Shown here piece by piece: positions 1 to 7,063 of a stretch of DNA of 64,000 nt. This DNA is from Acidobacteriota bacterium. GTDB taxonomy: Bacteria > Acidobacteriota > Blastocatellia > Pyrinomonadales > Pyrinomonadaceae. The translations under genes and the position numbers were made by a program. The stretch spans positions 1-64,000 of the forward strand of contig JADJWI010000003.1 in NCBI GenBank assembly GCA_016716435.1. Direction: 5' to 3'. The stretch's first letter is position 1; each line of letters opens with the position of its first letter. The notes beneath the pieces were generated by a model. It did not search any database and was not told the DNA's origin. It was given only the letters and a program-made list of their open reading frames with translations.

Positions 1-48
1 CATGGCCGAGGGGCTACTGCGTTCATGCGCTATAGAGCGAGGGCCGTT

Positions 49-1222
49 ATGACTGATGTCGATCTCGATGAGGTGGCCTTTGAACTAAGCGATTTGCTCG
101 GTCGCAAAAACGGCCGTGAATTCAGCCGCCTCACCAACGCATTATCGCGGGATTCGAAGAAATCGAGCGCTTTGTCGAGGAACATGGGCGACTGCCTAGG
201 CACGGGGATGATCTGGATATCTTCGAACGCCTATATGCTGTGAGACTGGATCGCATTCGCGAGTCGAAGGAGTGTCGAAAGGTGTTGAAAGATCGCGATG
301 CGCGAGGTTTGCTGGGCGATCAAGCGGATGTGAGTAAACGCGAGCCTTCCGACGACGAAATACTTTCGGAGCTTGGTTACTCTGGCGGTCCCGAAAACGA
401 TCTAAGCCGCCTTGTCCATGTTCGGTCCCGCGAGGAGATAAAGGCGGCAGAGGAGATTGCAAAGCGGAATCCTTGCGAAGATTTCGAGAAATTTAAGCCG
501 ATCTTCGACGCAGTTCAGGCGGACTTAGAGGGCGGTAAACGTGAAACTTCTAAGTATGAAAATGATGCCGACGTTAGTTTGGGTGATTTTTTCATCCTTG
601 ATGGCCAAACCGCATTAGTTGCGGAGATGGGCGAGCCGTTTATTAGTACATATAATCGTCCGGACAGACGGTTAAGAGTTGTCTACGCTAATGGAACAGA
701 GAGCGATCTGCTTCTGCGTTCGTTGCAACGTGCCCTGAATAAGGACAAAGCAAGTCGTCGGATAGTTGAACCCAGAGACGAACCTCTTTTTTCAGCCATT
801 GAAGAGGACGGAGATGTGGCAACCGGCTACATTTACGTGCTTAGAAGTAAGTCCGAACATCCATTCATAGTCGAGCATCGAAATGTCGTCCACAAGATCG
901 GTGTGACCGGGGAACAGTGAAAAGTCGTATCGCGAACGCGAAGCATGACGCTACGTATCTTCTTGCCGACGTGGATATTGTCGCAACCTTCAAGCTAAAA
1001 AACATAAATCCTAAGCGGCTCGAATCAATGATTCACAAGTTTTTCGGCAGTGCTCGATTGGATCTAAAGATAAAAGATCGCTTCGGTGTGGATGTCGCGT
1101 CTACGGAATGGTTTCTACTTCCGCTTTCTGTGATCGAGCAGGCTGTCGAGAAAATCACGGAAGGCACTATTGGGACCTTCCGATACGATTCCGAGAGTGC
1201 CCGACTGGTTAAGTTAGATTAA
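49..1222 (+). pseudogene. GIY-YIG nuclease (T5orf172-like), two frameshifts
   Basis: Three successive reading frames spell one GIY-YIG-type nuclease. It opens with ATG at 49 (MTDVDLDEV), moves one frame at about 120-135 into RIIAGFEEIERFVEEHG and DIFERLYAVRLDRIRE, and has the nuclease start GYIYVLRS...VHKIGVTG near 830-910. After a G4 run at 909-912 the frame moves again into SRIANAKHDATYLLADV and MIHKFF, where the later conserved part of the domain lies. Each break is repaired by adding one base, which would give a protein of about 391 residues. Family members cut DNA and often sit in mobile or defence regions; the target here is unknown. The stretch is more AT-rich than the rest of the window, which suggests transfer. 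It is either a decayed gene or an intact gene with assembly deletions. Confidence 0.75.
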
Positions 1223-1250
1223 TGTCGATTTGGTCTTGTCTAAGTTCGAC

Positions 1251-1382
1251 GTGAGGACTTTACGAATTAAGAGCGTCATCTTCGGGCATCCGGCAATAAA
1301 GCGCCTAAGGCCCAACGACACATTCATAGCCCAAATAAAGCGCACCGCCAAAGAACTAGGGCTGGCGTGCCTGACGGACTGA
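1251..1382 (+). other. Short unassigned reading frame between GIY-YIG and HipA-like genes
   Basis: A GTG at 1251 opens a 43-residue frame (VRTLRIKSVIFGHP... ending ELGLACLTD) that fills much of the gap between the two broken genes. The frame stays open upstream to 1218. I do not recognise the protein and see no ribosome binding site. Because both neighbours are broken, it may be the tail of another lost gene, or chance. Confidence 0.2.
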
Positions 1383-1422
1383 GTGTTTGGATACCAAGGT
1401 ACTAATAGCAAATTTGAAGTGG

Positions 1423-2210
1423 ATGTTGGAAACCTACGAAGCTACCAGATTCATCGATGTGCTTCCGAGTGGTCGAACGCGGCCGATCTTGGTTGAGTGT
1501 GAGCTTGCCGATGATAGCGGTGTCTTGGTTGGCAGCTTCGTCGTTAAGGCGTTGGGATTACCCGAGGTCGAAGAGTACGGTCTTTTTGCCGAGACTTTGG
1601 GATATTTAGTCGCTGCGGAGTTGGAGATCGAAACGCCAAAACCGGCTCTTGTCCGGCTAAGCAACGAGTTTGTGGCCGCCGTCAACCCGGTACTTCGGCC
1701 TCACGGTTTAACCCTGCAACCTGGCATTGGTTTTGGAAGCGAGCATCTCGGATCAGGATTGATCGCTGCGTCATCTGACCAACATCTTAACGCCGAACAA
1801 ACCGATGCCGCACTGAAAATATTTTGCTATGATCGGTTGATACAAAACGTAGATCGGCAGGAAAGGAATCCGAACTGTTTGATAAAAGCGGTCGAATAAT
1901 TGCTTTCGATTTTAATGTCGCTTTTAGCTTCCTGCTCCCGGTCATCGGTGATGTTGCCGAACCTTGGGAAGTTTCAAAGCATCAAAGTAAAAGTCCGCAC
2001 CTGTTCTATCGGGCGTTGAAGGGGAAGAGAGTTGACTTTAAGCCTTTTATCAAGAGCTTCGCCGATCTCTCGCCCGAGCGGGTCAACGAAATGCTGGATG
2101 CTATCCCGTTCGGAAATGGCCGCTGGGATGAGCGCATCCGGGAGCATTTCAGATCGATACGAGAAAACACCGCCAAGCTCGAAATCGAATTTGCAAGGAG
2201 CCTGTTATGA
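1423..2210 (+). pseudogene. HipA-like kinase, one frameshift
   Basis: The two halves of this gene lie in different frames. The first half (MLETYEATRFIDVLPSG, then ELEIETPKPALV) runs to NVDRQERNPNC, a catalytic-loop pattern of the HipA-like kinase family. From about 1880 the next frame continues exactly where expected with FDKSGRIIAFDFNVAFSF, whose Asp fits the metal-binding position, and finishes SFADLSPERVNEMLDAIPFG. One added base in the TTT at 1878-1880 gives about 262 residues. ATG 1423 is preferred over TTG 1387 because it begins the conserved region. The stop overlaps the start of the DUF3037 gene (ATGA), so the two were translated together. No HipB-like antitoxin is present, so this is not a classic HipBA pair. 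The gene may be decayed or only mis-assembled. Confidence 0.75.
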
Positions 2211-3068
2211 ATAAGATCCCGTACACATATTGCCTAATAAAATACATGCATGACCCAAAGGTCGGCGAAATGCTTAACATCGGAGTCCTCTTGTCATCCC
2301 CGGCGGCATCGTTCATCGGCATACGCATGAATCGACACTACGAAAGACTTTCAAAGACATTCGCGGGCTTTGACGGCGAACGTTATCGCGGAATAACAGA
2401 CGGAATCGAGAGTGCGGTCCAAAGACTGCAACCGAGAACTGATGTTTCCGAGCTATTTCAGGTGAGCGATAAGATCGCAACGGTCGAGGACGTTATCAAT
2501 ATTATTTCCCCTGACCGCGGTCTCAGTATTCAATTTGGGCCAATACTAGCAGGTCTGACAAGAGTCCGGAATTAGAGCTTGACCATATTTTGAACAGGGC
2601 GTCGCTTCGCAGTACCCGCGAAAAAGCAAAGGAGGTAGAGACGATGAACAGGTTTGGCATCACTACAAGCGATCCCTCTTCGAGAAACGTATTGATATTT
2701 ATCTTGAATCAAAGACCTTTGCTTCGGAGTCCTATGAGTACAAATTCGATCACGCCTTTAAGAACGAGAATTGGCATATCCTGAAGCCCGTTACAATGGA
2801 TTACGCAAGTGCTCAGACAATTCAGGATCGTGCAACAAAGGTCTTAGGTGAAGCATCGGCCCTTGAGGGCAACTCTGAAATTGGCACATATTACATTCTG
2901 CTCGGTGAACCTCAGTTGGAATCGAATAAAGCCGCATACAATAAGGCAAAAAATCTTCTCAACAAAATTCCATTAAAAAAGGAAATTATTGAAGAGGATG
3001 CCGCCGATGACTTCGCCGAAGAGCTCTCGATTTATATGCAGGACCACGGCGTAACCCGGTCGTCTTAA
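2207..3068 (+). pseudogene. DUF3037 protein, two frameshifts
   Basis: The start is sound: ATG overlaps the stop of the HipA-like gene, and IPYTYCLIKYMHDPKVGEM with NIGVLL is the usual DUF3037 opening. After LAGLTR, near 2560, the frame moves to SPELELDHILNR. Near 2620-2645 it moves again to DDEQVWHHYKRSLFEKRIDI and runs to a stop at 3068. Both repairs need one added base and give about 287 residues. DUF3037 genes are commonly found beside HipA-like kinase genes, so the two probably act as one unit, but their job is not known to me. The tail after 2796 (IQDRATKVLGEASALE) looks helical and has no motif I recognise. Confidence 0.7.
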
Positions 3069-3121
3069 ACACGGCAAATTCGTTCATTTTGATCGGATTT
3101 TGCCGGTTTTGGGGAGAAATG

Positions 3122-3320
3122 GGCTTGCGCGAATGAATTCTGAGGTTGCGCAAATGAATCCTGAGGTTGCGAATGAATGAGGTTGCGCAAATTCCTGAGG
3201 TTGCGCAAATGAATCCTGAGGTTGCGCGAATGAATTCTGAGGTTGCGCGAATGAATTCTGAGGTTGCGCGAATGAATTCTGAGGTTGCGCAAATGAATTC
3301 TGAGGTTGCAGAAATGAATT
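3122..3320. repeat. 21-bp tandem repeat (about nine to ten units)
   Basis: Units of the form GGTTGCGCGAATGAATTCTG plus A repeat head to tail. The variants GCGCAA/GCGCGA and AATTCT/AATCCT occur, and two shortened units lie near 3168-3198. The right end decays into GAAATGAATTAT spaced repeats up to about 3350. On the plus strand one frame reads EVARMNS per unit; on the minus strand all three frames are open. Identical inner units next to variant outer units suggest recent slippage. It is not a CRISPR array, since there are no spacers. Confidence 0.85.
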
Positions 3321-3628
3321 ATTTGCCCTCAGAAATGAATTATGTGTGCCGGGAAATGATCTCTGCAAGCGCGGGAATCTTTGCTGCGGATGGCGCGGAG
3401 AATTTTTACTTTGACGGTTTTTGCCACAGAGTTCACGGAGAGGATCAGAGGTTCTTTTGGGTCGGGGATCGGGTTGCTTTTTGTCGGCGAGCGGGATGGA
3501 AATTGTAATTTTGGGACGCGGAAGCGGGGGAAATTTTGGGGCCCTTTTAAATTTTTTTTCGGGGGTTATTTTGGTGTTTTTTGGTGGGGATCTTGTGTCA
3601 TTTTTGGCAGGTTTTGCGGCGGGCGGGA

Positions 3629-3678
3629 AACACAATTAGTTGTGCGGGTGGTTTCGGGTGGCCTCAACTAATTGTGTT
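3629..3678. repeat. Perfect 14-bp inverted repeat with 22-nt loop
   Basis: AACACAATTAGTTG at 3629 is matched exactly by CAACTAATTGTGTT at 3665. The AT-rich arms stand out from the G/T-rich surroundings. There is no following T run on either strand, so it is not a typical terminator. It could be a protein site, a relic of a small mobile element, or a cruciform. Confidence 0.6.
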
Positions 3679-3775
3679 CAGGCGGTTTAGCCGGACGGGC
3701 GAGATCGGCGGCGGAAATGGCTTTGCGGTTCGCGGCCCGGCGAGCGGGCGACGCGGCATGGGCAAAAAAAAGTTC

Positions 3776-3804
3776 TTGACAGTTTTTTGCGACTTGTGTA
3801 AAAA
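3776..3804 (+). promoter_or_regulatory. Candidate sigma-70 promoter for the 3935 gene
   Basis: TTGACA at 3776 is followed after 17 bases by TAAAAA at 3799. The gene start lies about 130 bases downstream, behind an AGGAG ribosome binding site near 3920. The spacing is ideal and the -35 box is perfect, but the surrounding A and T runs make chance matches more likely. Confidence 0.45.
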
Positions 3805-3934
3805 ATCGAATTGGGTCTGCCGGAGGCTCCCTATCTCCTGCCAACGGCGACCGAAGTTTTACTTCTGCCATCCGTTTCAGGTGATGTGATCTCCTGCAGC
3901 TCCTAAATCAAAAAAGATAGGAGTTAGTAGAAAT

Positions 3935-4623
3935 ATGCCCCGAAAAATTGGTGGCCAACATCGCTACCTGAACAGTACCAAACTGTCATTACCTTTCAGA
4001 ACAAGATAGACGGTCATGCAGCGGCCCTTGCACTTACGCCCGCACAGGTCGCTGCCGCCCAGGACCTCTGCGACGCTTTCATTACGGCCTATACGTTTCA
4101 CGAATCGGCCAAGGGGACGATGCAGTCCGTTACCGTCTGGCGCGATCTGGTCTTTTACGGTGAACCTACGGGCGATCCAGCCGGAGCACCGCCGGTGTTC
4201 GCGGTGGCCGGAAACCCGACCGTTCCTCGAGGAGTTGTAACCCAGTTCTTCGAACTCCGTGACCTGATAGTCGCCGCGCCCGGTTATACCGAAGCGATCG
4301 GCGAAGATCTGGGGATCGTCGGCGCCGAAAAGGCTGACGTTATTCCCGAATTGGTCGCTCCGGAGCTCAAGCCTTCGGTCGCATCGGGCTATACGGTAAA
4401 TCTTAAGGGCAGTATGCAGGGAATGACCGGCATGCGGGTCGAATACCGACGCGCGGGCGGCGATTTCACGCCTGTTGCCTTTCTGACGAACCTTCCGGGC
4501 TCGGTCCAGATCTCTCCGGCGGCTCCCGGGCAACCGGAATCCGGCGAGATCAGGGCGGTATTTATCCGTAAGAACGCCGAGTTTGGCAATTGGTCGCCAA
4601 ACTATCCCGTAACCGTCTCGTAA
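3935..4623 (+). pseudogene. Hypothetical protein with Fn3-like C-terminal part, frameshift after start
   Basis: An AGGAG site and ATG at 3935 begin a gene whose long open frame is one base off. After MPR/MPP the open frame reads KNWWPTSLPEQYQTVITF, then KIDGHAAALALTPAQVAAAQ, and runs to a stop at 4623. One extra base in the C4 or A5 run at 3938-3947 restores a protein of about 229 residues. The N-terminal half looks helical. The C-terminal part (about the last 85 residues, with MRVEYRRAGGDFTPVAF and IRAVFIRKNAEFGNWSPNYP) resembles a beta-sandwich module of fibronectin type. I do not know its function. No signal peptide is seen. An ATG inside the open frame occurs at 4120, but starting there would drop the conserved-looking first third. 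Confidence 0.6.
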
Positions 4624-4788
4624 ACCCCGACCTCACCTTCCAAAAACCCCTTCCCAAGCACAAAAGGCCACATTCCACCCCCAATAACCCGCCTCCCATT
4701 TGCCGAAAGGCATTTCCCACGAGCGGTAAAGGTGTGTCTGTGGCCTTAAGTTTTTGGCTGAGATCTGAGGCGGCTCTATTGGGCGGTG

Positions 4789-5175
4789 TTATTCTTCTTC
4801 TGAGGGGTCGAAGCGGCGGACGCGCGAGATGGGAATGAGGGCGTCGGTCGGGCTTTCACTTCCGCGGCGGACGAACTCATCGGCATGAAGCCGGAGGTAG
4901 TCAAAGAAGCGTTCGAACTCCCGCTGCATGGCGTCCATCTTTTCCCGCATGTTGAGGATGATCTCAACGCCCGCGAGGTTTACGCCGAGGTCGCGGGTGA
5001 GAGATAGGATCACCTCAAGGCGTTCCAGGTCGCTATCTTCAAAAAGGCGCGTGTTGCCCTCCGACCGCGAGGGCTTCAGCAGCCCCTCGCGCTCATACAT
5101 CCGAAGCGTCTGCGGATGTATCTCATACATCTCCGCCACGGCACTTATTGTGTATGTTTTGACACGCTTCTTCAT
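4789..5175 (-). CDS. hspR: MerR/HspR-family heat-shock repressor
   Basis: This 128-residue protein has a MerR-type winged helix at its N-terminus (YTISAVAEMYEIHPQTLRMY then EREGLLKPSRSEGNTRLF), followed by a dimerising helix (EIILNMREKMDAMQREFERFF). It is the last gene of the dnaK-dnaJ operon, which is the usual setting of HspR. HspR binds HAIR elements together with DnaK and shuts the operon off when free DnaK is plentiful. A HAIR-like site lies over the dnaK promoter. The C-terminal tail ends in acidic residues (DPSEEE). The assignment rests on family and context together; the sequence alone would say only MerR family. Confidence 0.85.
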   Translation of the reverse strand: MKKRVKTYTISAVAEMYEIHPQTLRMYEREGLLKPSRSEGNTRLFEDSDLERLEVILSLTRDLGVNLAGVEIILNMREKMDAMQREFERFFDYLRLHADEFVRRGSESPTDALIPISRVRRFDPSEEE

Positions 5176-5182
5176 CTTTCTT

Positions 5183-5222
5183 AGAGTTTCAGAGTTGCGG
5201 AGTTACAGAGTTTCGGAGTTTT
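5183..5222. repeat. Octamer repeat array, left arm
   Basis: A short array of units like AGAGTTTC, AGAGTTGC, GGAGTTAC runs between hspR and the four-helix-bundle gene. It is the reverse complement of the longer array at 5662-5795, so the two flank that gene as imperfect inverted repeats. Confidence 0.65.
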
Positions 5223-5280
5223 CGAATTGCTTCTCACTTTCTGTTATCTTTCCGTTTGCGAGCTAAAAGTGGAAATCAGT

Positions 5281-5661
5281 TTACGCAACCTTCTTTTCGC
5301 TTTCGCGGAGAAACTTTGCGAGGGATAAGGTCATTTTTGACACCTCATCTGCAAGGCCATACATTTCCCGGAAATCTTCCTCGCCGCAATACCCAAGCCC
5401 TTTCGCTACATATAGATGCGATTGCACTTCGGCCGCAGAACCCCGTGCTAAATTCAGAAAATTAGCGAACTCCGAATTTGTTCTGCGTCCGTGTCCTTCA
5501 GCGATATTCGCCATTGTTGAAACCGCAGCCCGGCGGATCTGATCACGCAGCCCAAAATCTTTGGAAAAGGAACCGTCGGATGTCATCCGATAAACACCCA
5601 TTGTCAATTCCAAAGCTTTTTGCCAGGCCTTAATGTCCTCAAGCCGCGCAAAGCTCGCCAT
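5281..5661 (-). CDS. Four-helix-bundle protein (S23/IVS family)
   Basis: The protein is about 126 residues when begun at the ATG at 5661 (MASFARLEDIKAWQKALEL). The family pattern is clear: an aromatic-rich first helix, then FSKDFGLRDQIRRAAVSTMANIAEGHGR, and a last helix ending in KFLRESEKKVA. Relatives are encoded in intervening sequences of 23S rRNA genes and as stand-alone genes, and are structurally close to the Avd protein of diversity-generating retroelements. Its role here is unknown. It sits between dnaJ and hspR, which is unusual, and is bordered on both sides by octamer repeat arrays in opposite orientation. The repeat supplies the GGAG just upstream of its start codon. An insertion into the heat-shock operon is the simplest reading. 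Confidence 0.85.
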   Translation of the reverse strand: MASFARLEDIKAWQKALELTMGVYRMTSDGSFSKDFGLRDQIRRAAVSTMANIAEGHGRRTNSEFANFLNLARGSAAEVQSHLYVAKGLGYCGEEDFREMYGLADEVSKMTLSLAKFLRESEKKVA

Positions 5662-5795
5662 AACTCCTAAACTCCGCAACTCTGAAACTTCCTACCTCTG
5701 CAACTCTGCAACTCCGTAACTCTGAAACTCTCCAACTCTGCGACTCTGAAACTTCCTATCTCTGAAACTCTGAAACTCCGCAACTCTGCAACTCC
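5662..5795. repeat. Octamer repeat array, right arm
   Basis: About sixteen degenerate units of the form CAACTCTG, AAACTCTG, CAACTCCG fill the space between the four-helix-bundle start codon and the dnaJ stop codon. The array touches the start codon and ends five bases before dnaJ ends. It is the reverse complement in type of the array at 5183-5222 and the same type as the one at 9813-9908. Confidence 0.75.
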
Positions 5796-5799
5796 CTGA

Positions 5800-6969
5800 T
5801 CACTCCAACCCCATAACCTTTCTCGGGTTTTCCGGGTTTAGCTTTTCAAATTGCCGGAGCAGGTCTTTTGTTTCTTCTGAGATGATCCGCGGCATGGATA
5901 TTTTTACCTCTACGAACTGATCTCCCCGCAAACTTGGGTTCCTGAGCGACGGGAAACCTCTTTCGCGGAGCCGGAACTTTTGTCCTGATTCGGTTCCCGG
6001 CGGTATTTTTAGCTGGGCCTTTCCCTCGACCGTTGGGACCTCGATCTTGGCACCAAGAGCTGCTTCGCTGATCGTGATCGGGACGGTGACGTAAACGTTA
6101 TCTCCCTTTCGGGTAAGGAAAGGATTTTTCCCAACGTTGGTAACGATAAATAGATCGCCGGGTTCGGCCCCGAGCCTTCCGCCGTGGCCTTTTTTAGGAA
6201 TGCGGACCCGCGAGCCGGTATCAACTCCGGCCGGGATGCGGATCTTTACCTGCTCGGTCTTCGGGGTCGTTCCTTTGCCGTTGCAAAGCGAGCATGGCGT
6301 TCGGCGCCTTCCTGTTCCGGAGCAATCCGGACAATCTTGGGCAAATTGAAGCCTTCCGCCGCTTTTCATTACCTGCCCGGTGCCTTTACAGGTCGAGCAT
6401 TGGACGAGCGGGCCGCCCGTGTCGCCCGCACCTTGGCATCGGGAGCATTGCTCGCTGCGATTGACGGTGATATTTGTGGTCAGGCCGGAAAATGATTCTT
6501 CAAAGCTGAGCGCGAGAGGTATCTCAATATCGCGGCCGCGTTTCGGCATCGCCCGCGGAGGTTCGGGCTGCGGCCGGGGGCCCGCTCCGCTTCCGCCAAA
6601 GAGATCTGAAAAGATATCCCGGAAGCTCGAGCCGCCGCCAGCGGTAGATTCTTGCGAAAAATCAAAGCCTGAGAAATCAAACCCCGGCGACGCTCCGCCG
6701 CCGCCGGTCGCGCCAGAGGCGAAGGGCGAATCGGCATCGAGATTTTCGTGATAGTAACCAAAGCGGTCGAAAACCTTCCGCTTTTTCTCATCCGAGAGAA
6801 CGTCGTAGGCCTCCTGGACCTCTTTGAACTTTTCCTCGGCGACCTTATCGTTCGGATTTACGTCCGGATGAAACTTGCGCGCCAGGCGGCGATAAGATTT
6901 CTTGATCTCATCCGCCTTGGCGTCTTTCTTCACCCCTAAGGTCTTGTAATAGTCTTTCTTCGTGGCCAT
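5800..6969 (-). CDS. dnaJ: Chaperone DnaJ
   Basis: This 389-residue Hsp40 co-chaperone stimulates DnaK ATPase and delivers substrates. The J domain covers residues 1-70 with HPD at 34-36. A Gly/Phe-rich linker follows to about 130. Four CxxCxGxG zinc motifs lie at 175-182, 191-198, 213-220 and 226-233, and two substrate-binding beta domains complete the protein. This is the full type I layout. It follows dnaK by about 95 bases on the same strand, and the insertion-like repeat array begins five bases after its stop codon. Confidence 0.97.
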   Translation of the reverse strand: MATKKDYYKTLGVKKDAKADEIKKSYRRLARKFHPDVNPNDKVAEEKFKEVQEAYDVLSDEKKRKVFDRFGYYHENLDADSPFASGATGGGGASPGFDFSGFDFSQESTAGGGSSFRDIFSDLFGGSGAGPRPQPEPPRAMPKRGRDIEIPLALSFEESFSGLTTNITVNRSEQCSRCQGAGDTGGPLVQCSTCKGTGQVMKSGGRLQFAQDCPDCSGTGRRRTPCSLCNGKGTTPKTEQVKIRIPAGVDTGSRVRIPKKGHGGRLGAEPGDLFIVTNVGKNPFLTRKGDNVYVTVPITISEAALGAKIEVPTVEGKAQLKIPPGTESGQKFRLRERGFPSLRNPSLRGDQFVEVKISMPRIISEETKDLLRQFEKLNPENPRKVMGLE

Positions 6970-7063
6970 CGTAAGGTTCCGGACAAGTTTTGAGGGGCGG
7001 TGCGAGAGTTACATTCTAATTGCAAACAACTCGCCGCCGCCCCTCGCCTGGTGCCGAAGTCAA

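Larger units (their letters stand above)
3069..3934. other. Long non-coding stretch with repeats, G/T-rich tract, hairpin and promoter
   Basis: No convincing gene lies here. From left to right it holds the 21-bp minisatellite, a fragment around 3423-3450 that includes CCACAGAGTTCACGGAGAGG, a tract near 3500-3610 made largely of G and T runs, a perfect 14-bp inverted repeat, and a good sigma-70-like promoter facing the next gene. Several open frames on both strands exist only because the minisatellite unit is a multiple of three and lacks stops in four frames. Confidence 0.6.

Noticed and set aside
1423..3068. Classic HipBA toxin-antitoxin pair
   Set aside because: No HipB-type helix-turn-helix gene is present and the partner is DUF3037, so the standard label would mislead.
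3122..3320. Possible CRISPR array
   Set aside because: The units follow one another directly with no spacers, and no cas genes are nearby.
3065..3671. Several open frames on both strands through the 21-bp repeats and the G/T-rich tract
   Set aside because: They exist because the repeat unit is a multiple of three with no stop in four frames. Outside the repeats they have no plausible protein composition or ribosome site.
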